From NCBI GenBank assembly GCA_964057225.1, contig OZ059898.1, positions 13,789,767 to 13,853,766 on the forward strand: a stretch of 64,000 bases of DNA. The letters are read 5' to 3'. Positions 49,001 through 62,332 of this stretch are shown in pieces; the first letter of the stretch is position 1, and each line of letters opens with the position of its first letter. Under the pieces are notes generated by a model. It saw only the letters and a list, made by a program, of their open reading frames with translations, had not been told where the DNA came from and did no database searches. Source of the stretch: Auanema rhodensis. Its lineage: Eukaryota > Nematoda > Chromadorea > Rhabditida > Rhabditidae. A program made the translations under genes and the position numbers.

Positions 49001-52000
49001 ACTACTTCTTTAGTAATTTCATTGTTTTGTCTCCAAACCAAAGAACAAAGAATTCGTACTGCTTTGTCAGCACCACTTAAACACTTTTTTGAAAATATTA
49101 ACGACATAGTTGATACCTGATCATGAAATTTTTACATTCTACTACAAACTTAATGCCCTCCTTCATCTCAGCATTATCTCCGTGAATGACAGCCCTTAAA
49201 GCCAAAGGAATAGCCTCTTCAAGCTCCAGTTCGACGAGAAGCTTTTCCTATAACTCTAATAATGAAAGGATATGCACTCCAATTTACCTTTAGCGCAGCA
49301 ATATTTTGATTAATCTTTACAACTTTATTATGATAGTCTTCATTTCTTTCTTCGTTTTCAAGAAGGATTGCGTTGTCTTGTTGTTGAGAGGTTACCACTA
49401 ATCGAACGTAAGCTTCCTTTAACTCACGACATAACCAAACGGCTGTTTCATCCACTTCAAATTCTCTTAAATAAATGCGTAACATATAACACTACTGTAG
49501 TCTTACTCTGGTATTTGCAGGGAAGATAATTTGCCAGTAATAATAAGCTGAATTAAAATTTTAGCTGATGCCGCAGGGTTAGTATTAATCTGCAGAAGAG
49601 CTGCGCAGTAAAGCCTTCAATACAACAATATGAATATGAAAACAAAAGCGAACATACTGTGTCAAATCAACACCATCAGAGAGATCTTCGAAAGCACCCT
49701 CATCTTTATTTTTATGAGATTCGAGCCAAATCTTCAAATTACTTATTATCTCTTCCGACTTTTCTTCAAATCGTCGTTCAGCATTACCAACTTCAGCAAA
49801 TTCTATACTTCGATTGCTTATCAAGGTAATTTTGAAGATAAAACAAACCTGGATTTTCTTTTCTTAATTCCTCTCGCTTTTTTAATAAGGCTACTAATTC
49901 TCGAATATGCACATCATAAGAAAACTATAAAACAGTAATTTTAAGAAAAAAAACTTAAGCTTCTCATTATACATCATGTCCGAATGGGTTATGAACAAGA
50001 AAAGCTGATAAGAAATGAACAGCAGCTTTTCGAACATTGACTGATTTGTCGAGTAAACGTTTTCCTAAGATTAATATACTTTTTAATACAAATCAATATA
50101 TATTCAAAACATACCTAATCGTTTTAAAATACATTCTTTATATAAATCTAAAGGAATACAGTTTCTCTCAGCAATTTTTGAAAAAAGCTGAACTGACTTT
50201 TGCCTAACCATGGCATTCTGATCTATGAGATGGTTCTAAAGAAAAACAGTTATGTAATAAGAAATAAAAGCAATAATGTTTACTAGTAATTTCTCAAACA
50301 TCCTTTCACGTGCTTTGGCCAACCTGCTATAATTCTGGCAATTTTCGTCTGATAGAGTACTACTGCTAATCATTTCAGCAAAAGCGGATAATGCAGCTGT
50401 TCGTAACTGATGAGGCTAGAAATATAAAAAATATCACTATTAATCATGAAGTAACTTACATCTTTTTCTAGATAAGTTGCCAAGCTTGTTAAATGCTTGA
50501 CCAAAACATTAGCTGCCTTCTCGGCAACTGCCTGTAAGAAAGATGAAACGGGTCGAATTTGCTGTACATTATCTTGATGTTCAAACTGAGCAACAACATT
50601 AAGCATATGCGAGATTAATACATCCATGTCATCTAAAATTTTGATTATACTTTCATATACAGAACCAATAAACTTACTATTTAGTGAAGCTCCAATTATA
50701 GGATCAATGAAAGGATATTGATGAGCATTGGCAGAATCTTTCAGGTACTCTAATTGACAACTTTTTTCTATTAATGCAGCAGCCATTCCTACAAGTAGGT
50801 AATTACAAAATGCATTATGAAACAAGTATACTGTGATAACAATCAGAACGTATACAAATAGCACGGCACAACTTGAATACATGAATTAGCCATGGCTTCG
50901 AGCTAACAAAAATGTTACTAGGATGTTCTAACAACTTAAGAACAATATCAGTTAATACCCTAAAAATAGAATAAATCAAGTTTAAATCATTGCAATTAAT
51001 TAACAAATAAGTTTGTAAACAAAGAATTTACCTCGTTAGAGATGGGTCGATTTTTCCGGTTCTCCACAAATAATGCAATGCACCTAATCTTTTTTTTCCT
51101 TCTCGGTCAAATACGGAAATATCTAGATAGTCTATACAAGCGTCAATAACCTTTAAAATAATGAAGCAATTATTGACAAAAACACGAAGTATTACCTCGG
51201 GACGAAGCTTAACGTAACGTGTCATTTCAGCATCTAATTCGACACGAGCTCTACCTTTTTTAATTTGAGCTTTACTTCTACAATAAAACTTGAATATATA
51301 AAAAAACTGGTGTGATATGCCTTTTAATATATTCATTTTCCAGAAGATGAATCAACCGACCAAATAAATAAATAATCATTAATACTCCATTCCTAACTTG
51401 GAGTACTTTATTTGAAGCCTGGGATTAGTAAAATGTTCAGTGCACAGGGCAGAGTTGACTTACCTTTCTTTCTGAAGTACAATCAGATTCTAAGTAATTC
51501 TTTATGGCGTACACAACGCTAGGATATAACACTTTGTTACCTGAAAAAATAAAAGTTAATACGAGGTTTCAAAATGTTGCATAACATTGTAACAAATGCT
51601 GGAGAGCTGTTAATCGGATTTTCCAATTATCTTGAGAGTCGATATCAAATATAGAACAGCTCCGTGATAAAGAAAAAAAAGCTGGGAAATATTCTAAAAG
51701 TAATATCCATCGGTCGGTATCAACACTATCCGAATATTTCGAGTTGAACTCTATAAACAAAATTGAGTAAAATTCGAGTAAGCGTTAAACCATTAAGTTG
51801 AACAGTGCAGACATCTTCTGGTAAAACGCTTTGAACATAATAGGTTTCTGTATTTTCCATTAATAAATCATCATCTCGCTCAGGAATCTCGAAACTAAAG
51901 AAACGTGATTCAACTTCAAAGAGTTCATTAAACGTACACAAAATTGAAATCACCATTGTCAAAATTGTTTTCCTCTTCTTCATTGTCAGCTGGGTTATCT

Positions 52001-52025
52001 ACGATGGTATCAACATCACTGCTCA
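46045..52025 (-). CDS. NCAPD2: Condensin complex subunit 1 (condensin I D2)
   Basis: About 6 kb of short exons. The start gives MSSDVDTIVDNPADNEEEEN. Condensin N-terminal segments include ETYYVQSVLPEDVCTVQLNG and LRPEVIDACIDYLDISVFD; the middle is HEAT-repeat helical. The Cnd1 signature is clear: KVFFSCLNNSEWPTLRNN, LMVAAGDLVFRSPNMVEKF, TAVRETAILVLSHITKNQML and KMRGSLADVA, then YYFSFCVSKVVLNDKSLYKM. The C-terminal tail is basic with possible phosphosites (NTPKRALKSKSRVPTKKP, ending TVRFSDSEDD), fitting a Cdk-regulated condensin tail. The HEAT subunit helps condensin compact mitotic chromosomes. It lies 107 bases downstream of taspase-1 on the same strand. Confidence 0.9.
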
Positions 52026-52132
52026 TTCTTAACATAATGAAACAAGTACAGTGTGGTTTCAAAACAAAAAAGGTGTATAATAGAAATGGAAATAACCAGC
52101 ACAGTACAGAAAAACCCAGTATGGTATTCTAA

Positions 52133-53429
52133 TTACTTTATTAAAAGAGAATCAACTTTAAAACGTGCAGTACCTAGAGACGATGTTAATCGTTTAATTT
52201 TTCCTGAAGCTTTATATGCTACAGGTAAAACAGGAGTATTATGAAATATTAAAAGTTCCTTAGCTGATCCTTCCTGTAATAAATATGATAAAAAGTAAAA
52301 AGATCGAAAAATCACCTGTATTAAAAGAATACCACCAGCAAACATATGTTCTGGCGAAATAGCTGTTAAATCCTCTGACTCAAGAAAATTTCGTTTGAAC
52401 CAGTCGTGAATTACTTCTACTGGTGTTTCATCTTCTGTTCTTCAAATGCCAAACTGATACACATAGAAAAATATAAATACCTTCTTAAAACAGCTTTAGT
52501 TAAGGATCTACTGAAATCAGAGCGAACTAACGCTTCACCACATCCACTCACAGACATTGAATATATACAATCGTTCACATTATCACACCAAACCGCGGAA
52601 CCATATGTAGTTGAGTGCCCTAATCTCCCTAGAGTGACAAACAAAAATCAGATCGAATAGATAAGATTTACCAGGATGCTTCAAAAGAATACCTCCACTG
52701 GATGAGCAAGCATTTGCAACTCCATTCTAAAAACTAAATATGATCGTATTGTTAAATTCTTGTATTGTACTTCGATAGAAACAGCACCAACAGTGTCAAG
52801 GCGTAAGTTAGATAAGGAGTTCGATAATTTTTGAGAAGATTCATTAAAATTAGTTAAAGCATGCGAACTAATTAACAATGATTCATCAATTAACGAAATA
52901 CCTTAAAAGAAAGATACATAAATAAAAAAACTGATAGTACCTGATTTTACCGCAAATTCTTCAGCACCATTGCCAACGAGTACCTGAGGCTTGACTAATC
53001 CCGGTACACCTTGATCTATAGCTAAAAGTTTGGATACTTCTGAAGGGAAGCGTAAACGTGATACTGAGCCGACAGCTCCAAATCTATAAATACTAGAAGT
53101 GTACTGATGTTTTTAAAAACAAAATTCACTTCTTACTGGTACTACTCATAAAACACGACTCACATTCTACCTTGCCAGCCCGTGTAAGGTTAGAACCCTT
53201 TCCACAATTAAAATATGGGTGAGCTTCCAAATTCTGAATAGACAAGTAAAAGATAAAAAATATTTATGCTACCATAACAGCTTCAACAACATCATTTCCT
53301 TCAATCTTCAAAGCATCAGCACACCATTGAGCACAATTTTTTGGATTATTAAAACAAACACCTAAGAGAAACAATATAAATATATATGCATATTCACACC
53401 AATTTAGAACCTCCATGAAGTGCAATCAT
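52133..53429 (-). CDS. TASP1: Taspase-1 (threonine aspartase 1)
   Basis: The start gives MIALHGGVCFNNPKNCAQW. The Ntn-hydrolase alpha part has NLEAHPYFNCGKGSNLTR, AGKVECESCFMSST and FGAVGSVSRLRFPSEVSKLL. The catalytic site is LRLDTVGAVSIE, where autocleavage before Thr creates the nucleophile; the beta part follows with SSSGGILLKHPGRLGHST, YGSAVWCDNVNDCIYSMSVS and GCGEALVRSDFSRSLTKAVL. It is an asparaginase-family endopeptidase that cuts after Asp in MLL and TFIIA-alpha/beta precursors in animals. Its ATG overlaps the stop codon of the upstream glutaredoxin-like gene (ATGA), and the frame has a stop 36 bases upstream, so no longer N-terminus is available without splicing. The C-terminal exons (NTPVLPVAYKASGKIKRL) are compact. 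Confidence 0.88.
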
Positions 53430-53807
53430 TGTTTCTGAAGTTTTTTCTGCATAAATTCTTCAAAGACTATTGAACTGAAGCGATGTTTACAAACAATATC
53501 AGTGTTATGGAGAAGAACAGGTATGTCGTGCTTGAATTTCTTTAAAAAAAAAAACTATTAAAACACTGTTTGTTTATATTCGTACCTCAAAAATTTCTTT
53601 ATCTGCTTCTCTGATGTCCAGTACCTCAACTGTAGCACGTGTGTTTTTCTTTTCAAAATAATTTGAAAGATGTTTTTTAAAATGTACGCATAAGGAGCAA
53701 TCCGTACTTGTATACAATGTGAATTTGTTTATGGATTCTTCGTAAAAAGAACTTGATTCAAATCTAGAAATCAAGAAAAGCTTCTGCAAACCACTTAGAA
53801 GCCTCAT
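53426..53807 (-). CDS. glutaredoxin-like protein (C5orf63/DUF836 family)
   Basis: Two exons, 53807-53586 and 53539-53426, over a 46-base intron, giving 111 residues. The start gives MRLLSGLQKLFLISRFESSS, possibly a mitochondrial leader. The thioredoxin-fold core is LYTSTDCSLCVHFKKHLSN (a C-x-x-C pair, DCSLC), VEVLDIREADKEIFEKF, then KHDIPVLLHNTDIVCKHRFS with the cis-Pro IPV motif. This order matches the small animal/fungal DUF836 glutaredoxin-like proteins. The end KKLQKQ-stop overlaps the taspase-1 ATG by two bases. It is divergent from XAB2, 181 bases apart. Confidence 0.8.
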
Positions 53808-53988
53808 GTAAATATTAATAGTTTTTAAATTTGAAATGTTCTCAAAAAGTACCGCTCCAGGACCAATTTTGTAATATTTTCAAATTTATCCGTTAAATCG
53901 AAAATATGAGTTCTTTTTTGAATTTCGTATATATTGTTTTGAATTCTTCGTATAATTATATTTAATTATTCAGTTTTTACTTATCCGA
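53808..53988. promoter_or_regulatory. divergent promoter of the glutaredoxin-like/TASP1 unit and XAB2
   Basis: 181 bases between the two start codons, AT-rich, with no obvious core motif. Sharing is inferred from spacing. Confidence 0.4.
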
Positions 53989-56900
53989 ATGAAGATGCCA
54001 GATACCGATAAACTTGATTTGAGTGATATTTCTGCTGAGACAAAAGAAATTGCTGAGAACGTCTGCAAAGCTATAATTGTATGTGTTTTTCCTTGCTTGT
54101 ATTTGTATTGCTTGAATTTCAGCATGATGAGGATTTGCCTTATGAAGAAGATATTTTAAAAAATCCTTGTTCCTTAAGAAGTTGGCAACGATATATCGAT
54201 CATAAGAAAAAAACTAAATCTCATTGGAAGCAAACCTGCCAGGTTTGTATTCATTTTGAACTATAACATTTAATAATTAGTGTTACTCTAGGTCTATGAA
54301 CGTGCTCTTAAAGTATTCGAGCGTAGTTATAAGCTTTGGTATCAATACTTGAGATATCGTAGACGAATTATTAGTCATAAGTGCCCTACCGATGTTTCTT
54401 GGCAACATTTATGTGATGCTTACGAGCGTTGCTTAATTCATTTACATAAGGTTAATCCATTTTTGAAGGATAATTTTATTTTTTTCTATAGATGCCAAGA
54501 ATATGGATGGACTATTGTGAAATCATGACAAAGCGTCGTATTATTACGGAAACTAGACGAGTTTTTGATCGTGCGCTAAGGTAAGGAACTAATGTTGATA
54601 ATTTTTCATAGTCTATACAGAGCCTTGCCTGTTACCCAACATATGAGAATTTGGCCTCTTTATATCGAATTTCTAACTAGTCATTCCATTCCTGAAACTA
54701 CAATTCGTATTTACAGAAGGTTTGTACGCACTAAATCGCACAAATAATGATTGATAACTTTAGATATCTAAAATTAAATCCCCGAGCTAGAGAGGAATAT
54801 GTAACTTATTTAAAGTCAATTGATCAGCTTGACGAAGCAGCCAAACAACTAGCTATATTAGTTAATGAAGATAAGCCTATTAGTGAGCAAGGAAAGACTG
54901 CTCATCAGGTATATAATTAAAAAAAAAACAAAAAAAAACTTTCGTTTTATAGCTTTGGTCAGAACTGTGCGAACTTATTTCAAAAAATCCTACCAAGGTT
55001 CATTCTCTTCAAGTTGATGCTATTATGCGTCAAGGAATCAGTAAATACTCTGACCAGGTCAGTTACATTATAATATGTTTCCTGTTTTCACGTTTTTGAA
55101 TTTCAATTTAATGTGAAACAAGCGTCTCTTCATTGTAATTTTAACACCTGTTCGCTTCGGTTGTGCTAATATGAGTATTATATATTTAAAATAAAATTTA
55201 TTTTCTAGGTAGGAGTTCTATGGTGTTCATTAGCTGAATACTATATTAGAGGTGGACAATTCGAAAAGGTAGTTCACTGGTTTAATCATCGATGTTTCAA
55301 TATTATATTCAGGCTCGTGATGTTTACGAAGAAGCTATGGCTACAGTTAAGACTGTTCGTGATTTTACTCAAATTTTTGATGCCTATGCTAAATTTGAAG
55401 AAAGAGAAACAGCTGCGAGGTATTTCGAATTTTTTTACAGAATTTTGTACTTCCTTATTAGAATGGACGATGTTGAAGAAGGAGACGATGAAGCTGAGCT
55501 TGAATTGGAATGGATGTTTGCCAGGTATGTTGTTTTTTTAGTATATAAATGTAATTTTGAAAATTAGATTTGAACATTTAATGGGGAGACGTCAGTTACT
55601 ACTTAATAGTGTGCTATTACGACAAAATCCTCATAACTGTCACGAATGGCTGAATAGAGTTAAGCTTTATGAAGGACATCCAGAAAAAGTAATATAAATT
55701 TACTTATGCTAAAGCATACTTTACTGTTTTCTTTCAGCAAATAGATACTTTCCTGGAATCCGTTAAGACGATTAATCCTAAGCTTCAAGTTGGTAAACTT
55801 AACCTTGTCTGGATTGAGTTTGCTAAATTTTATGAACAAGGTGGACAGCTGGACGATGTAATTTGTATATTCTAATATTTACCTCATATCTGTTACTGTT
55901 AGGCTCGTAGCATCTTCGAAAAAGCTCTACAAACTCCCTTCCTCAAAGTTGATGAGTTAGCCATCGTATGGACAGAGTATGCAGAATTAGAGCTTCGTAA
56001 CAAGTAAAAAATATTTTAAATACTGTTGTATATTATTTTTTCAAGACATGCTGATAAGGCTATATTGATTATGAAGAGAGCTTGTGCTGCACCCCCTCGT
56101 CGTGCTAACTACTTTGATGAATCTGAAACTGTTCAAAACCGGGTTTACAAAAGTTTACGAGTTTGGTCAATGTATGCAGATTTGGAAGAAAGTTTTGGAA
56201 CGGCATGTTGATGGGTTGTTTTCATTTATTAAACGTGTGTTGTTCAGGTGGACGGGACCAAAGCTGTTTACGAAAGAATTATTGATCTTCGAATTGCTAC
56301 TCCGCAAATTATTATTAACTATGCTATGTTCCTTGAAGAACATGAATACTTCGAACATGCTTTCAAGGTTAGATTCAAACTGTCTTATATCTCATATCAT
56401 TCTCGATATATTATAGGCATATGAACGTGGTATTGCATTATTCAAATGGCCTAATGTTTATGATATTTGGAATTTATACTTAATCAAGTTCATTAAGCGC
56501 TATGTAAGAATACAGATGACTATCATTTTGTTTCTATTTTTTTTCAGGATGGAAAGAAGTTAGAGCGTGCTCGGGATCTTTTTGAACAATGTTTGGAGTC
56601 TTGTCCTGCAAAATTCGCCAAAAGTATTTTTTGTTGTTGAAATAATTGATCAAAACTTAATTTTAAAGATATATTCTTATTGTATGCCAAGTTAGAGGAG
56701 AAACACGGATTATCTCGACATGCCATGTCTATATATAATAGAGCTACTAATGCAGTTGAAAAGGAAGAAATGTATGGCATGTTCAATATTTACATCAAAA
56801 AGGCGGCAGAAATGTATGGACTACCTCATACTAGACCCATTTACGAACATGCTATTAGCATGCTACCTGAAAGTAGATCTCGGTATGATTGTTTGGAAAA

Positions 56901-57580
56901 TTTTCTTTGATTTCTGAGTCGTTTTAGTGATATGAGTATGAGATATGCTCAAATGGAACGTGCTTTGGGTGAAATAGATCGTGCTCGTGCCATTTATTCA
57001 CATTGCTCTGAAATTTGTGATCCAAGAGTAAGAATTGTTTTTTTTGGAATGCACTGATGTAATTTTAGGTGCATGGACAATTCTGGGAAACATGGAAAGA
57101 ATTTGAGGTCAAACACGGAAATGAGGATACTGTACGAGATATGCTCCGTATAAAGCGATCTGTACAAGCTACCTATAATACCAATGCTAACTATATGTCC
57201 GCCCAAATGATTGCTGCCGGAACTGTACAAGTTGCCGGGGAAGGAAAGTCTTCCTTGGACTCTATGGCAATGCTTGAAGCTCAGGCAATACAGGTGCAGT
57301 TGATTGAGCTTTTCTATTTTACTGTAATACTTTTTAGGTTGCTGAACAACAACAAAGTGGTGGAAACATCGCATTCATCCGAGGAGCCAGTAAGACAACT
57401 CAACAAGATACAACCGAAAATCCGGATGAAATTGATATTGATGATGATGCTGATGATGAAGAAGAGGATGAAAAAGGTTTGATATTATAGATTTATTTTG
57501 GTTTATTAAACAGTGATTTAGACGTTGATACTCAATCGGTACCTTCTGCAGTTTTTGGAGGATTAGCTCCTAAATCTTGA
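53989..57580 (+). CDS. XAB2: Pre-mRNA splicing factor XAB2/SYF1
   Basis: The start gives [40 protein letters not shown] is the conserved SYF1 N-terminus. HAT repeats fill most of the protein: [155 protein letters not shown] and [20 protein letters not shown]. The C-terminus has [20 protein letters not shown], an acidic run, and [13 protein letters not shown]. It is a core part of the NineTeen/Prp19-associated complex in the spliceosome and, in mammals, transcription-coupled repair. About 20 short exons join in phase. A second ATG (MPDTD) lies 6 bases downstream. Confidence 0.94.
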
Positions 57581-57910
57581 TTCAAAGGATGCTAGATTAC
57601 TAACATTTGATGAAGTTGGCAGCACTCTATTCTAAAATTGTTTGTTGTTTTAATTGTATTCCAATCTCTTTCGAAGTATACAAAAATCGGGGAATTTGTT
57701 GATGTTATCCGATTTTGTACATTATAAATGTTTAAATTAAATGTTTGTCCACTACAACAATGCTACATATTAGTATTAAAATCTACACTCAATCAATTCA
57801 ACGAACAAGATTTCCAATTTTTATTCAAATTTAGCATGCTTTTTTGAATATTTAGCAAAGTACAAATCACCGTCATATTTAGTATAGAATTATTGAGTTC
57901 AAATGATTGT

Positions 57911-58039
57911 ATGCTCTTTGGTGTACTTGGAAAGTCGTTCTGTTACCGAAAAAAACTATTACAGTTCGATCTCGTGGCGGGCGATGAAGATTTAGCCAAT
58001 CCTTTACTGGAAGAACTTGATGAAAATAATGTGACGTAG
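57911..58039 (+). CDS. possible 42-residue ORF downstream of XAB2
   Basis: ATG at 57911 opens MLFGVLGKSFCYRKKLLQFD, ending NPLLEELDENNVT. The last half is acidic and protein-like. It could instead be a terminal exon beginning at the TATTACAG acceptor (57956-57963). No homologue recognised; low confidence. Confidence 0.2.
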   Translation: MLFGVLGKSFCYRKKLLQFDLVAGDEDLANPLLEELDENNVT

Positions 58040-61000
58040 CCTATATTTTTATGAAAACATAAGAGGTTTTTATTTTTTTATTTTCTCTCATTTCATTCAT
58101 GAAGACGTAAGTTATTGGTGAAAAAAGTTGCATTGACCTTTGAGTAGTAATTGTGAAGTTCTAACATAATTTTTTAAATTTGAAGATAAAACAATAACCT
58201 TTTTTTGATGTTCTAAAACGAAAAGCTACATATTGAGTGAAATTTTTTTCTGCAGCTTAAACTCTTAGTTTTTTGAACTATTCCGGTTTTACTGTCAAAA
58301 CAAGCAGAAGAAGATCCTGTGGTTTACTTCTATCCATTAATGTTGAAATTTGTGGTTCTCCGTAGTTAATAAAATTCTGAGCATTCCAGGTCAAAGAATG
58401 TTACCCCACTGGTTGTTACAAATAGATTACCAGAATCTGAATCTGTCGTTCGACTTATTTGTTTTGTCCCTTGCCTTGTCATCTTGTTTCTGCGGTTATG
58501 TAGCGTTTTTCCGCCAACCAAGAATATTGCGTCCTCAGTTTCTCATTCCTCTTCTCTCTCCTTCTTCATCTCCTTCTGTTTCGCGTTGTTCTTCTGCTTC
58601 TTTCTGTTCTTCATTTAATTGTCGAAAAGAGGACGGGCGGATGCTTTCGCTTCTGGGTCTCCCGAGGAATGACAAGATTCTCTAGGATCAATGGTCCGTC
58701 GCCTATTTGTCCTCTTTTGTCACCCTCAAATGCCAATTGACAACGTACACACTTGTTGTGGGAGGAGCTGACCTTAGACCTTCATCCAGATTTTCCTACA
58801 AACTTTTTTCAATAGACTCAAGCTTTTTGTCTGGATATGTTGCAGCTGGTCAAGCTTCCTTGTTCATTCCTGGCTGCTTTTCGTTAGTAGTGTACGGTAG
58901 CTTTTGACTTCGAAGCATAATGAAGTTGTTTTTGCTTTAATATGTTTCTAGGTTACAACTCAACCATTGCCATTTTCTCAGTGAAAACAATGAGAGAAAA
59001 CTCTTTTTTTTCGAAAGTCGGAGAGAAAATTGAAAACATAATTAGAACATAACTTGAAAACTTGCCGTAGCGACGTAGCAAAGATCATGACCTTCCACTT
59101 CTAGCCAGCAAGGTCTGCTATTAAACTATTATTTCAAAGTTAAAACTTGAACGTTCCACTATTCACGAGTTTAGAAATACCAAGTTTACATTGATTTCCG
59201 TTTTTTTCAGTAATTTAGTAGAATAATGGGAATGGTGCACGCTGATGTTGCGTGCTATAGTTGTAGTTGAACTACTATCCTATATGTTTGTTGAGTCCAA
59301 ATCAATTACTGATGAATATCACTCAAATAGTTATAACAAATAATATTTAAGACATATATTTAGATTTGTATTCATCATTAACTCACAAACTATTTTAATG
59401 CTCAGGTGACATATTGTCTATATTATTCAGACTTACAGCCGGATCTTGTAAAGTTCTTATACGGATTATAATACAGAATTTTTTTGTTATTTTTTGATAA
59501 ACAAGCTTGGGCAAGTCAAAAGCTGTTCCATTGACTTCAAAAGCAACTTTTTGATTCGAAAAATATTAAGAAAAGCTGCCAGAACAAGTGACTTATTAGT
59601 CATGAAAACTGGGCTCACGAGATGGACGGATGCTATTTGACTGTCTATTTCCTCAAGCGTTGTCTTAGCTTTAAGCTCTTTAAGCCCAACCTAACTGTCT
59701 CACATTTATTTTAATCCGTTTCTGATATGTTCTTTCATTTTGTGGTTGAAAGATATGAAATATTTGAAAATGATTACGTATTTCTCATTTGAAACGTTCT
59801 CAATTTCTAATCTTTCCTATCTCAATATTTCCATTTTAGTTATCCTACTTGGTTATTTACTAAAAAGACAATCGATCATTGAGCCAGGATATTGAAGTCG
59901 TTTCTTATGTCCTATGAAGGGCGGCAAATATCCACTAATCATAAAGCTTTTCCAATCTTAGTTGACATATGATCGCTCCTTTTTCATCTTTCTGAAAGTT
60001 GCTTATACATCAAATTTCCTTTCTGGAAATTCATGGTCAACTTTATCAATCTTGTCTATTGAAAACATACCTTCACTATAAGCTATTCTTTTTAAATCCA
60101 TATAGTACAGACTGTCAAGTTGCTTATCTTCTTCAGTCAAATTAAAACAATCTTAATGATCATATTACGCTGAAACAATCTTCCATAGTATAATAGCCTT
60201 TGATATTCCTGGTTTTCTTGTTCCTCTATATTTCTTTAACTTTCGGGTCATTCGAAATTTCAGCAGACTTGACATCAAATCCCTCTAGGCTAAAATTGAC
60301 ATGATGTTATACATCCAGAGAGGTCTTTATTCAGAAGATGTTATAATTATTTCCATTCATTAATCGTTTATTTCTGTTAGTTATAATAAATCATATTATT
60401 TACTTTGAATAAGAGTAATGAGATGAAAAACATATTTTTTCTATTAATAAACTGCTAGGTCACATTTATTACTCTTCCGTTTGCGGAGGTGCACGTCTCG
60501 TGTATTTCTTGGAATTCCTGTTTTTAGCTATTTTGCATTTATTTTCATTCATACTTAACATTATAAATAGCAATTCAACTTCTCATTTACATTTGTTTCT
60601 TTTATTTTCTCATTAAACATCTAAAATTTAACTAAATATATGCCATTTGTTTCAGCAATAACTGCCCGCTCAGATGTGCGCATGTGATTCGAAGAAGGAA
60701 TGATAAGCTAGCTTGATTGCTGTGTTGAAGCTGGCTACAGACTGAGCTCTACTGCATTTCTCCTGCTCACTCCATCATCTTTCTTAGTTGAGCTTATCGC
60801 CTTCGTCGGTAGGGTCCATTGACGTCGTCTTTGGCGTGCTTTGAACCGTCGCCGCCTCCGTCGTCGATACAGTCGCCAGCTTCATCTCATCCGATCATCG
60901 TTATTGTCGTTGTTGTGTCTGGATTTTTATTAGTTCACGCAGTTCTCAGCCTGAGAGCTTTCAAATACTGGTAAGCAATTATCAAAAGAATTATATAAAA

Positions 61001-62316
61001 GATATCCTAATATAGTCCCAGCTGGGTCACGGATCCGTATAAAATAATTCAATTACACTATTCGATATTCCGTTTCAGCGGTCCAAGATAGCATCTTGGT
61101 TTCCATCTTGAAAGTATAATTACTTAGGATCCATTTACTTTCAATATACTACTCTTGTCCTTAGGTAATTTATGGCTCATAAAATTAGATTACCTTATCT
61201 GCTCGCCTAATGCATATCTCAGTCACAGCCAAATTTTCGCAAACTTCTAATCACCTTCAGAACCTATTATCCTTCCGATATACATTACATAAAGGAAATT
61301 CTTTTTTCCATCAGCTTTGCAATTCATTTCTCCTACTTATTTCTTTCTTTATTGCGTTTTTTAAGATGTTTTAAACATTCTCAGTTGTATTTTATAGTTT
61401 CCTCTAGTACTTATAAGCTTGAAGAAATTCATCTCAACCATATTTACCTATTATATCCCTTTATATATTATTTTTTCAGTATATTTTAGAAAAGAAAAAA
61501 GGGATCATAGACTTCAATAATTCTACTATTTGTTCGCATATTAAAGTAGATACTACATAAAGAGTTGTAAGTATGTAAACTATGCATCTTGGTATGCATT
61601 TGCATGTAAGAAAATAATTTCTTTTATTCTCTTCAAATATACGGAAGTTTAAAGTAGGTAGGAGATGAGATTGTCTCACTTCTTCTCCCTCTTTTTTCCG
61701 TCTCTGTTTCTCTTTCTCTAAATGTATATTCTCTTTGATACATACATATACCTGCTTTCCTCAATAACATTTTGAGCTCAATTGAAGAATTTGTAAAGAA
61801 GCTAAGAACATATGATTTCTTTAGGTCAACGTTTGTGCTTATTCACAAAAATTTCATAAAATTTTATATTCATTTTATCATTTTAAATTATACAAAATGA
61901 TGAATGTTAATGTATATTTTGTTGACAACAACAACTAATAATTTATTTTCTATTTATAAATATTTTGAGATTGTGTTACCAAAAAAGAAATAATTTAATA
62001 TCTATAACTTGAAAATATTTAAATTTATCTTAAAGAAAATTTATTATTTTTAAGTTACATGCAATTACTCTTAAATTCTCATAATTACATGAGAAATTAT
62101 GATGAATATCTATATACCTTTACTATACAAGAAAATATATAGAAAAAAAAAGATAAAAATGTTATGAATATTCGTTTTCTTAAACATTTTCTTCTTCGAT
62201 GAGAAAAAAATTAATATGAATTAGTGTGCAAAGTGTGTTCCTGGTGATGTTCAGCTACTCAGAGAAGTAGAGTTAGAAAGTGAAAAAGAGATTAATATAT
62301 ACGCTTATATGTACAT

Positions 62317-62332
62317 AGAGAGAGAGAGAGAG
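62317..62332. repeat. (GA)n microsatellite
   Basis: Short perfect AG repeat in noncoding DNA. Confidence 0.7.

Noticed and set aside
58350-58685. 111-codon plus-strand ORF with hydrophobic and Ser-rich parts
   Set aside because: No recognised domain, codons look noncoding, and the Ser/Pro text comes from a TCTTCT-type simple repeat.
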